Source of the DNA: Flavobacterium croceum DSM 17960
GTDB taxonomy: Bacteria; Bacteroidota; Bacteroidia; Flavobacteriales; Flavobacteriaceae
Reading direction: 5' to 3'
Length of the DNA: 64,000 bases
Assembly: GCF_002917885.1 (NCBI RefSeq)
Contig: NZ_PQNY01000004.1
Coordinates: 62,001 to 126,000, forward strand
Part shown: one piece after another, positions 26,377 through 34,094 of the stretch
Position numbering within the stretch: the first letter of the stretch is position 1
Layout of the letters: each line of letters opens with the position of its first letter
Translations under genes and position numbers: made by a program
Notes under the pieces: generated by a model
Told to the model about the DNA's origin: nothing
Database searches by the model: none
The model's input: the letters and a program-made list of their open reading frames with translations, nothing else

Positions 26377-27791
26377 ATTCCTTTTATTGTTTTTTTGTTT
26401 AAATATAAAATAAAAATTCCAATAATTACATAACCAATTATTTTTACAAAAAACATATAATAGCTAAATGTTAAATCTTTAAATAAAAAATAAAAAACAA
26501 TACTTAGCAATACAGAAAATAGTATTACTATAAAGTTTTTTAAGATGTTATATTGAATTGGATAATTTTTTTGTGAGTAGTAATATGTAATCATTAAGTT
26601 AAATACTTGACCTACAATCATGCTTATAGATGCACCTACAGCACCAAGTTTTGGTATTAATACAAAAAACAGCACCGATGTAATTAGAGTGTAAACTGTC
26701 ATAGATTTTGTATATGCTGTTGTATTCATTTTTATTGTATTACCAATATTTATTATTGTAGGTAATGAAGCAATAAAATAATAATAAACTATAAAAATTA
26801 TTACTACAGAAGACTCTTTGAACTTTTTGTTGATAAATATTGCTAAAATATCGTATGAAAAAATACTATAACCCAATATTACAAAACACATTAATAGTAT
26901 ATATATATTTAATATTTTTGAATACTCGGTTTTAGAGTTCTCTTTAGTCATAATTGAAAAACTAAATGGAATATATGCTTGTAAAAATGCAGATGTAATT
27001 AAGTTTATGACTGCTGCTAATGTATTAGCCATTTGATATATTCCAGTTTCTTCTATGCCATAATTTGATATTATTATAGCGTAATTTGCTAACCAACTTA
27101 TTCCAATTGACATAAATGTTGAGGGAACAATTGGAGCAGAATATTTAAGCATCTTTTTAAGCAAACCAAAGTTAAATTGCTGAAAACTTATTCTTTTATA
27201 AAGCAATAGTATAGACAATAGACTGCATATAGAATATGAAAGTAATTGACCATATATAAAACCCATATATCCTTTTGATTCTAAAACAATAAAATAATAA
27301 GTTGAGCTAACATTTATAATTGTTAATACTATTGCAAATGTAAAAGCATGAATAGCTTTTTGCTGTATTCTAAAATAAACCTCAATAATACTAGGCAATA
27401 TATAGCTAATTAATACTAAAAAATAAACGATAAAAAAATTCACATTGAATTGATATAATGAATATAATTTATCTATAAAAAGACCATTAAATATGTAAAA
27501 GAGAAGTCCAAAAATTAAGGTAATTATAAATTGAAAGAGTATCCAATTCATGATTACAGCCTTCTTATTTTTGTTGTTTTCGTCAAAAAAAAATCGCATC
27601 GATGCATTATCCAGCCCAAACTGAAATATTACCAATAATAGATAAAATGATGAATTGTAAAAACCTAAAAAGCCAAAATCTGCTTTTGAAAGTACATTTG
27701 AATATATTGGTAATGTAATAACACTTATTAGTTTACCTATTATTCCTGGCAAACCATAGATAAAAGAATCAGAAAGTAATTTCTTTTTCAT
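26373..27791 (-). CDS. wzx: Wzx-type oligosaccharide flippase
   Basis: The 472-residue protein has the twelve to fourteen hydrophobic segments of the MOP flippase superfamily. The N-terminus SFIYGLPGIIGKLISVITLPIYSNVLSKADFG is the usual polysaccharide-transporter opening, with a basic residue after the first helix. Further on are MGFIYGQLLSYSICSLLSILLLYKRI and LLKKMLKYSAPIVPSTF, the latter a common mid-protein signature. It would flip the undecaprenyl-diphosphate-linked repeat unit to the periplasmic face for polymerisation. It is the first gene of the variable AT-rich half of the locus and is preceded by a 456-bp spacer with a promoter element and repeats. Confidence 0.92.
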   Translation of the reverse strand: MKKKLLSDSFIYGLPGIIGKLISVITLPIYSNVLSKADFGFLGFYNSSFYLLLVIFQFGLDNASMRFFFDENNKNKKAVIMNWILFQFIITLIFGLLFYIFNGLFIDKLYSLYQFNVNFFIVYFLVLISYILPSIIEVYFRIQQKAIHAFTFAIVLTIINVSSTYYFIVLESKGYMGFIYGQLLSYSICSLLSILLLYKRISFQQFNFGLLKKMLKYSAPIVPSTFMSIGISWLANYAIIISNYGIEETGIYQMANTLAAVINLITSAFLQAYIPFSFSIMTKENSKTEYSKILNIYILLMCFVILGYSIFSYDILAIFINKKFKESSVVIIFIVYYYFIASLPTIINIGNTIKMNTTAYTKSMTVYTLITSVLFFVLIPKLGAVGASISMIVGQVFNLMITYYYSQKNYPIQYNILKNFIVILFSVLLSIVFYFLFKDLTFSYYMFFVKIIGYVIIGIFILYLNKKTIKGI

Positions 27792-27865
27792 ATATTATTT
27801 TTCTGACTTAACTTTTAAAACCAAATACATATTACAAAATATTAATGTATGCAATTATTTTGTTA

Positions 27866-27873
27866 CAAACCTA
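27866..27873 (-). promoter_or_regulatory. candidate -7 promoter element of the wzx operon
   Basis: The minus strand reads TAGGTTTG, matching TAnnTTTG, 75 bases before the wzx start. A TTTC within CTTTCGGGGC lies near the -33 distance but is only a partial match. The leader would include a TTAATGTATGC sequence (27842-27852) that recurs in the tandem repeats further upstream. Confidence 0.4.
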
Positions 27874-28055
27874 AGTTATTAACAATTAAAGCCCCGAAAG
27901 TACTAAACAATAACCAAATACCACAATAATAAAACTCTAAATTAGATTTATTTTATATCGTTTTTAAACTACAAATAAACTAATAAGTTGTATGCTATGA
28001 TTCTTAGCAGTATATTTTAACATATTTATCAATTTAAAGGCAAAAAATAGTCGGT

Positions 28056-28110
28056 TAATGTATGCCTAGTGTATTGTTAGTGTATCGTTAGTGTATGCTT
28101 AGTGTATGCT
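28056..28110. repeat. five tandem 11-bp repeats upstream of wzx
   Basis: Consecutive units are TAATGTATGCC, TAGTGTATTGT, TAGTGTATCGT, TAGTGTATGCT and TAGTGTATGCT. The consensus is TAGTGTATnnT. The 11-bp period puts each unit about one helical turn from the next, which would present bound protein on one face of the DNA. The array lies 265-320 bases before wzx. Confidence 0.85.
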
Positions 28111-28247
28111 AGAAGTATAGATAAGATATGTACAAGGTTACATAAGTATACCGTAAACAGCACATTCGTTTTGCTTCTATTTGAGTTGAGTGAATGATTG
28201 ATGTTGCATATTAAGCTCTAAACTTAAAAAATAGCTTATAAACTTAG

Positions 28248-29372
28248 CTACCCTAAACTCAAAACCAATCTTTCTATATCTGTTTCATTCAATTCGTAAA
28301 ATAAAGGAAGTCGAACCAAACATTGTGTAAACTTATCTGCATTTACAAGTTCTCTACCATCGTGTTTACCAATGTAGTATGGGCTAGAATGTAAAGAAAT
28401 ATAGTGAAATACAGCATGAAACCCTTCATTTTTTAATTTCTCAATAACTTGGGTTCTTTCTTCTACAGAAGGCAATACCAAATAAAACATATGTGCATTA
28501 TTAGATGCGTATTCAGGTAAATTAGGTAAAGCATTTTTGTACTTTTCTTGCGTTGCTAGTAATTTGTAGTAAGTTTTCCAAAGCTGTTTTCGCTTGGCTT
28601 GTATTGCATCTAAATTTTCAATTTGTGCCCACAAAAAAGCAGCTATCACTTCTGAAGGTAAAAAAGAAGATCCTGTGTCTACCCAACCGTATTTATTGAC
28701 TTCTCCTCTAAAAAATTCGGCTCTGTTGGTACCTTTTTCCCATATAATCTCGGCTCTATGTATAAATCTTTCATCGTTTATGGTAAGCATACCGCCTTCG
28801 CCAGAAATTATATTTTTGGTTTCGTGAAATGAGAAAGCTCCTAAATGCCCTATACTTCCCAATGCTTTTTTTTCTCCGTTTGAAAACGTAAAGTAACTAT
28901 CTATGGCTTGAGCTGCATCTTCTATAACCAATAAATTATATTGCGAAGCTATTTGCATAATTTTTTCCATATTGCAAGCTACACCTGCATAATGTACTAC
29001 TACAATAGCTTTTGTTTTATTTGTGATAAGGCTTTCTACAATATCGGCATCGATATTTGGGTTATTAGAATAAGAATCGGCAAAAACTATTTTTGCTCCT
29101 TGCCTTACAAAAGCGATGGCACTAGACACAAAAGTAAAGCTAGGAACAATGACTTCGTCTCCCTCTTTAATATTTGCTAAAATAGCACACATTTCTAAAG
29201 CATCTGTACACGATGTAGTCAATAATGCTTTTTTAAAACCATATTCTTGTTCAAAAAAATCTTGGCACTTTTTGGTAAACATTCCATTACCAGAAATTTT
29301 TCCAGACTGAACAGCTTGTTTTATATAATCGGTTTCTTTTCCTGTAAGATAGGGCTTATTAAAGGGTATCAT
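28248..29372 (-). CDS. dTDP-4-amino-4,6-dideoxygalactose transaminase-like (WecE/RffA family)
   Basis: The 374-residue protein begins IPFNKPYLTGKETDYIKQAVQSGKISGNG, the characteristic opening of WecE/RffA. It carries TSCTDALEMCAIL, VIEDAAQAIDS with the PLP-binding Asp, and SFHETKNIISGEGGML, where Lys186 is the PLP lysine. The RffA-type HETKN motif separates it from PglE-type relatives such as the one at 10755. It probably aminates dTDP-4-keto-6-deoxyglucose, made by the RfbB homologue encoded just upstream, to give dTDP-Fuc4N. It is the last gene of the precursor module, followed by the repeat-containing spacer. Confidence 0.92.
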   Translation of the reverse strand: MIPFNKPYLTGKETDYIKQAVQSGKISGNGMFTKKCQDFFEQEYGFKKALLTTSCTDALEMCAILANIKEGDEVIVPSFTFVSSAIAFVRQGAKIVFADSYSNNPNIDADIVESLITNKTKAIVVVHYAGVACNMEKIMQIASQYNLLVIEDAAQAIDSYFTFSNGEKKALGSIGHLGAFSFHETKNIISGEGGMLTINDERFIHRAEIIWEKGTNRAEFFRGEVNKYGWVDTGSSFLPSEVIAAFLWAQIENLDAIQAKRKQLWKTYYKLLATQEKYKNALPNLPEYASNNAHMFYLVLPSVEERTQVIEKLKNEGFHAVFHYISLHSSPYYIGKHDGRELVNADKFTQCLVRLPLFYELNETDIERLVLSLG

Positions 29373-29388
29373 TTATTAGAAATAATGA

Positions 29389-30435
29389 TTATTTATATTG
29401 CTTTTCGTAATATTTTTGGTATTCTCCAGAGGTTACATTTTTAAGCCATTCTTCGTTATTTAAATACCAATCTATCGTTTTATCTAGTCCTTGTTCAAAG
29501 GTTACCGAAGGTTCCCAACCTAACTCTTTATTTATTTTGGTAGCATCTATAGCATAACGCAAATCGTGACCTGGTCTATCTTTTACATACGTTATAAGTT
29601 GTTCTGATGTACCTTCGGGTCTGCCTAACTTTGTATCCATTTGTTTACAAAGTAATTTTACTAAATCAATATTTTGCCATTCATTAAAACCTCCTATATT
29701 ATACGTTTCATGATTTTTTCCTTTATGAAACACTAAATCGATAGCACGAGCATGGTCTTCTACAAACAACCAATCACGTGTATATTTTCCGTCGCCATAA
29801 ACAGGTAAAGGCTTGTTGTTGATGATATTATTAATAAATAATGGTATTAATTTTTCTGGAAAATGATAAGGCCCATAATTATTTGAACAATTAGTAAGCA
29901 CATAAGGTAAACCATACGTTTCTCCATAAGCTCTTACAAAATGATCTGAACTCGCTTTGGAAGCAGAATATGGTGAATTTGGATCGTATGGCGTAGTTTC
30001 TGTAAACAACCCTGTTTGCCCTAATGTTCCATATACCTCATCGGTAGAAACATGGTAGAATCGTTTTTCGTTGTAATCTTCTTTCCATATGTTTTTGGCT
30101 GCATTAAGCAAGTTCATTGTACCAATAACATTGGTTTTTACAAATGCTAATGGGTCTGTAATGGAGCGATCTACATGCGACTCGGCTGCCAAATGTATTA
30201 CGCCATCAAATTTATACTCTTCAAATAATTGATTTATTGTGGCTTCATCTGTGATATCGGCTTTTAAAAAAGTATAATTGGGTAAATGCTGTATATCGGA
30301 AATATTTTCTAAATTTCCTGCATAGGTTAAAGCATCTAAATTATAAATGTGATAATTTGGATATTGAGTTACCATTCTTCGCACCACGTGCGAACCTATA
30401 AATCCTGCTCCTCCAGTAATAAGTATTTTTTTCAT
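29389..30435 (-). CDS. rfbB: dTDP-glucose 4,6-dehydratase
   Basis: At 348 residues this is a complete RfbB/RmlB homologue. The NAD motif is [12 protein letters not shown], and VDRSITDP and the catalytic region HVSTDEVYGTL (Thr-Asp-Glu) follow. YSASKASSDHFVRAYG carries the Tyr-Lys pair, and NNYGPYHFPEKLIPLFI and PVYGDGKYTRDWLFVEDH complete the signature. The enzyme makes dTDP-4-keto-6-deoxyglucose. The next gene downstream, a WecE-like aminotransferase, would use that product. The thymidylyltransferase (rfbA) and the rhamnose genes rfbC and rfbD are not in the window, so the dTDP-glucose supply must come from elsewhere. Confidence 0.95.
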   Translation of the reverse strand: MKKILITGGAGFIGSHVVRRMVTQYPNYHIYNLDALTYAGNLENISDIQHLPNYTFLKADITDEATINQLFEEYKFDGVIHLAAESHVDRSITDPLAFVKTNVIGTMNLLNAAKNIWKEDYNEKRFYHVSTDEVYGTLGQTGLFTETTPYDPNSPYSASKASSDHFVRAYGETYGLPYVLTNCSNNYGPYHFPEKLIPLFINNIINNKPLPVYGDGKYTRDWLFVEDHARAIDLVFHKGKNHETYNIGGFNEWQNIDLVKLLCKQMDTKLGRPEGTSEQLITYVKDRPGHDLRYAIDATKINKELGWEPSVTFEQGLDKTIDWYLNNEEWLKNVTSGEYQKYYEKQYK

Positions 30436-30447
30436 TAGAAATATTGT

Positions 30448-31722
30448 TTATAATTTTCCGTCTACGTTTTCGGTTAAAACTCCTTTTACATCGTAAACTA
30501 CTGATTTTTCTTTTTTTATACTTTGCAAATCTAATGATTTGAATTGATTGTGTGCTACTGCTAATACTATAGCATCAAATTTTTCTTGAGGAACATTTTG
30601 GGTAGTTTCCAAATTGTATTCGTGTTTCACTTCGCTTGGATTTGCCCAAGGATCGTAAATAGTGATGTTAATACCATATTCTCTAAATGCATGAACTACA
30701 TCTACAATTTTGGTGTTGCGTACATCTGGACAATTTTCTTTAAACGTAATTCCTAAAATAAGAACCGAAGCTTTATTAACAGGGATTTCTTTTTTTATCA
30801 TCAGTTTTACAACTCTAGAAGCTATATATTCTCCCATACTATCATTGAGCTTTCTTCCTGCTAAAATAATTTCAGGATGATACCCCACTTCTTGAGCTTT
30901 TTGAGCCAAATAATAAGGGTCTACCCCTATGCAATGCCCGCCTACTAAACCTGGTTTAAACTTTAAAAAATTCCATTTGGTTCCCGCAGCTTCTAATACT
31001 GCGTTTGTATCTATATTTAATATATTAAATATTTTGGCAAGCTCATTTACAAAGGCAATATTAATATCTCTTTGTGAATTTTCAATGACTTTAGCAGCTT
31101 CGGCTACTTTTATAGAAGGTGCTAAATGCGTACCTGCTGTAATTACTGACTGATAAAGAGAATTTACAATATTTGCTACTTCGGGAGTAGAACCTGAAGT
31201 TATTTTCAAAATTTTCTCTACGGTATGTTCTTTATCTCCAGGATTAATTCTCTCAGGAGAGTAACCTACAAAAAAATCTATGTTGAATTTAAGATTGCTG
31301 TTTTTTTCTAATACAGGTACACACTCTTCTTCTGTAGCACCTGGATATACTGTAGATTCATATACTACAATATCTCCTTTTTTAAGCACTTTGGCAACGG
31401 TTTCGCTTGCTTTGTACAACGGTGTAAAATCGGGTCTATTATTTTTATCAACGGGTGTAGGTACTGTAACAATATAAAAGTTACAATTTGCTAAATCATT
31501 TACAGAACAACTGCAATACAAACCTTTTTGATTTGGTGTACTACTTAATACTTGTTGAAGTTCTTCGGTATTTATTTCCAAAGTCTCATCTATACCTTTT
31601 TGTAATTGCTCTATTCTATGCTGATTAATATCAAACCCCACTACTGAATATTTTGTAGCCAATAACCTTGCTAGAGGTAAGCCTACATATCCGAGCCCTA
31701 TTATTCCTATTTTATATTCCAT
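30448..31722 (-). CDS. UDP-N-acetylhexosamine 6-dehydrogenase (WbpO/TviB/WbpA-type)
   Basis: The 424-residue protein has the UDP-glucose/GDP-mannose dehydrogenase layout. An N-terminal Rossmann motif reads IGIIGLGYVGLPLARLLA, and TVPTPVDKNNRPDFTPL follows. LKFKPGLVGGHCIGVDPYYLA contains the catalytic cysteine, and a C-terminal UDP-binding domain includes ILGITFKENCPDVRNTK. The SPERINPGD motif is typical of the enzymes oxidising UDP-GlcNAc, UDP-GalNAc or UDP-ManNAc rather than UDP-glucose. Next to a WbpP-like 4-epimerase, UDP-GalNAcA is the most likely product. It precedes rfbB in the same direction with a 12-bp gap. Confidence 0.92.
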   Translation of the reverse strand: MEYKIGIIGLGYVGLPLARLLATKYSVVGFDINQHRIEQLQKGIDETLEINTEELQQVLSSTPNQKGLYCSCSVNDLANCNFYIVTVPTPVDKNNRPDFTPLYKASETVAKVLKKGDIVVYESTVYPGATEEECVPVLEKNSNLKFNIDFFVGYSPERINPGDKEHTVEKILKITSGSTPEVANIVNSLYQSVITAGTHLAPSIKVAEAAKVIENSQRDINIAFVNELAKIFNILNIDTNAVLEAAGTKWNFLKFKPGLVGGHCIGVDPYYLAQKAQEVGYHPEIILAGRKLNDSMGEYIASRVVKLMIKKEIPVNKASVLILGITFKENCPDVRNTKIVDVVHAFREYGINITIYDPWANPSEVKHEYNLETTQNVPQEKFDAIVLAVAHNQFKSLDLQSIKKEKSVVYDVKGVLTENVDGKL

Positions 31723-31724
31723 AC

Positions 31725-33116
31725 TTAAGATCCTATGCTTTGGTATTTAAAACCTATTTTTTCTAACATTTCACTGTTTAACAAATTTCTGCCATCAAAA
31801 ATAAAAGCAGGCTTCAACATAGTATCGTAAATTTTTTGCCAATCGTATGTTTTAAATTCGTCCCATTCGGTAAGTACTGCAATAGCATGAGCGTCTTTAC
31901 AAGCTTCATACACATTGGTATGCGATTGTACTAAAGTTGCATTCGTTTGTTCTGATCGAGTTTGCAAATAATTCAAATCATATTGCACTTGAGCCGAAGA
32001 TACTTTGGGGTCGTATACCGAAATTAGTGCTTGTTCATTAAGCAAATCATCTGCGATATAAATAGCGGCAGATTCTCTGGTATCGTTGGTATCTTTTTTG
32101 AAAGCCCAACCCAAAAACGTGATTTTTTTACCCGAAACGGTATTGTATAATGTAGACACAATATTTTTTGAGAATCTTCTTTTTTGATGATCATTCATAA
32201 TGATGACTTGTTCCCAGTATTCGGCAACTTCATGCAAACCATAAGATTTTGCTATGTATACCAAATTTAAAATATCTTTTTGAAAACAAGATCCACCAAA
32301 ACCTACTGAGGCTTTAAGAAACTTATTTCCTATTCTACTATCCATTCCAATAGCTTTGGCAACCTCGCTTACATTTGCTCCTGTTTTTTCGCAAAGCTCG
32401 GAAATAGCATTTATAGAAGAAACTCTTTGGGCTAAAAAAGCATTGGCCGTAAGTTTGGACAACTCTGATGACCAAACATTTGTAGTAAGTATTTTTTCAC
32501 GAGAAACCCAATGGGCATAAATATCTACCAAAGATTGAATAGCTTTTTGACCTTCGGGTGTTGTATCGCCTCCTATTAATACTCTGTCTGGGTTTAATAA
32601 ATCTTGTACTGCGGTTCCTTCTGCTAAAAACTCTGGGTTGGATAATATTTGAAATTGTACACCGTTACCTGTATTATGCAATATACTTTTTAAAGCTTCG
32701 GCTGTTCTTACAGGTAGAGTAGATTTTTCAACTACAATCTTATCTGTTGTGGCCACACGAGCTATTTGTCTGGCACACAATTCTATATATTTCAAGTCGG
32801 CTGCCATACCTTTACCAGAACCGTACGTTTTTGTAGGGGTATTTACAGATATAAATATAAGTTGTGCTTCTTCTATAGCCTTATCTACTTCGGTAGAGAA
32901 AAATAAATTTCTACCTCGTGCCTCTTGTACTACTTCGGGTAAGCCTGGTTCGTATACGGGTATATTTTGAGTATTTGCATCGTTCCATTTATCAATACGT
33001 TCTTGATTTAAATCGACTACAGTAACCTTTATGTTTGGACATTTTTGTGCTATAACTGCCATAGTAGGCCCGCCTACATAACCTGCTCCTATACAACAGA
33101 TAGAATTGATTTTCAT
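31725..33116 (-). CDS. ugd: UDP-glucose 6-dehydrogenase
   Basis: This 463-residue enzyme has [23 protein letters not shown] at the N-terminus, [14 protein letters not shown], and [44 protein letters not shown] contains the catalytic cysteine. This set, including the metazoan-like GGPTMAVIA opening, is characteristic of true UDP-glucose dehydrogenases found in many Bacteroidota. It oxidises UDP-glucose to UDP-glucuronate with two NAD. It is a different subfamily from the dehydrogenase encoded just downstream, so the locus can probably supply both hexuronic and N-acetylhexuronic acid donors. Confidence 0.95.
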   Translation of the reverse strand: MKINSICCIGAGYVGGPTMAVIAQKCPNIKVTVVDLNQERIDKWNDANTQNIPVYEPGLPEVVQEARGRNLFFSTEVDKAIEEAQLIFISVNTPTKTYGSGKGMAADLKYIELCARQIARVATTDKIVVEKSTLPVRTAEALKSILHNTGNGVQFQILSNPEFLAEGTAVQDLLNPDRVLIGGDTTPEGQKAIQSLVDIYAHWVSREKILTTNVWSSELSKLTANAFLAQRVSSINAISELCEKTGANVSEVAKAIGMDSRIGNKFLKASVGFGGSCFQKDILNLVYIAKSYGLHEVAEYWEQVIIMNDHQKRRFSKNIVSTLYNTVSGKKITFLGWAFKKDTNDTRESAAIYIADDLLNEQALISVYDPKVSSAQVQYDLNYLQTRSEQTNATLVQSHTNVYEACKDAHAIAVLTEWDEFKTYDWQKIYDTMLKPAFIFDGRNLLNSEMLEKIGFKYQSIGS

Positions 33117-33118
33117 TT

Positions 33119-34093
33119 TTATTTATCTTTTAAATTTTCCCAATACCATTGTACAGCTTCTTTTATTCCTGCTACAAATGAATAGTGAGGGTTGTAATTG
33201 AGTAATTTTTTTGCTTTGTCTATACTTGCTAACGAATGTGGAATATCGCCAATGCGTTGTGGCCCATAACTAATTTCTACTTCTTGAATCGTTGGATCAA
33301 ATTGGACTAATAATTCTTTTAATACGGTAACCATTGTATTTAAAGAAGTGTTTTCGCCATAGGCTGTATTGTATACTGTATTTAGTGCTTCTTCATTTTT
33401 AACAGACAACGCTAGTTCATTCATTTGCAAAACATTATCTATATAAGTAAAATCTCTAGAAAAAGTTCCATCTCCATTAATTATAGGTGCTTGTTTATGG
33501 ATAAGTTGCTGGACAAATTTTGGAATTACCGCTGCGTAAACACTATTTGGATCTTGTTTTCTGCCAAAAACATTAAAATAGCGTAAACCTATTGTTTCTA
33601 AACCATAGAGTTTACTAAAATTTTCGGCATACAATTCATTTACATATTTGGTTATAGCATAGGGAGACAATGGTTTTCCTATTTGGTGTTCTACTTTGGG
33701 CAAACTTTCTAAATCTCCGTAGGTAGATGAACTTGCTGCATAAACAAACCTTTTTATACCTGCATCTCGAGTGGCAACAAGCATATTTAAAAAACCAGAA
33801 ATATTTACTTCATTGGTTGTAATAGGATCTATGATGGATCTTGGTACAGAACCTAATGCTGCTTGATGCAATACATGTGTAGCGCCTTGAAGGGCTTGCT
33901 TACACACGTCTAAATTTCGTATATCTCCTTCTACTAGAGTAAAATTTGGGTTGGATAATAAATGAGCGATATTGTGTCTATATCCTGTAGAAAAATTATC
34001 AAGACATACTACTTGGTCTCCTTTTGCGGTAAAAAAATCGCATAAGTTAGACCCAATAAATCCTGCACCGCCTGTAATTACAATTTTTCTCAA
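33119..34093 (-). CDS. UDP-N-acetylglucosamine 4-epimerase (WbpP/TviC-like)
   Basis: At 324 residues this SDR epimerase has [19 protein letters not shown], the [15 protein letters not shown] region, and [24 protein letters not shown] contains the Tyr-x3-Lys pair. [25 protein letters not shown] is a strong match to the WbpP/TviC group, which prefers N-acetylated UDP-hexosamines. It would interconvert UDP-GlcNAc and UDP-GalNAc, or the corresponding uronic acids together with the WbpO/TviB-like enzyme. It lies one base from wzc and two bases from ugd, which fits one transcript with the upstream wza-wzc pair. Confidence 0.93.
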   Translation of the reverse strand: MRKIVITGGAGFIGSNLCDFFTAKGDQVVCLDNFSTGYRHNIAHLLSNPNFTLVEGDIRNLDVCKQALQGATHVLHQAALGSVPRSIIDPITTNEVNISGFLNMLVATRDAGIKRFVYAASSSTYGDLESLPKVEHQIGKPLSPYAITKYVNELYAENFSKLYGLETIGLRYFNVFGRKQDPNSVYAAVIPKFVQQLIHKQAPIINGDGTFSRDFTYIDNVLQMNELALSVKNEEALNTVYNTAYGENTSLNTMVTVLKELLVQFDPTIQEVEISYGPQRIGDIPHSLASIDKAKKLLNYNPHYSFVAGIKEAVQWYWENLKDK

Positions 34094-34094
34094 T

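Larger units (their letters stand above)
27792..28247. other. 456-bp spacer between the sugar-precursor and variable modules
   Basis: No coding region is visible on either strand. The spacer holds a candidate promoter element at 27866-27873, five 11-bp tandem repeats at 28056-28110, and two isolated relatives of the repeat core (TGTATGC at 27846-27852 and 27989-27995). A clear intrinsic terminator after the aminotransferase gene at 28248 was not seen, so readthrough from the upstream genes is possible. It is the longest gene-free stretch in the polysaccharide locus. Confidence 0.8.

Noticed and set aside
28056..28110. Tandem repeats considered as a CRISPR array
   Set aside because: Units are 11 bp and directly adjacent with no spacers, and no cas genes are nearby.
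28200..28247. Possible terminator after the WecE-like gene
   Set aside because: Only short, weak pairings (TAAGCT with AGCTTA around a 15-base loop) were found, with no T run afterwards on the minus strand.
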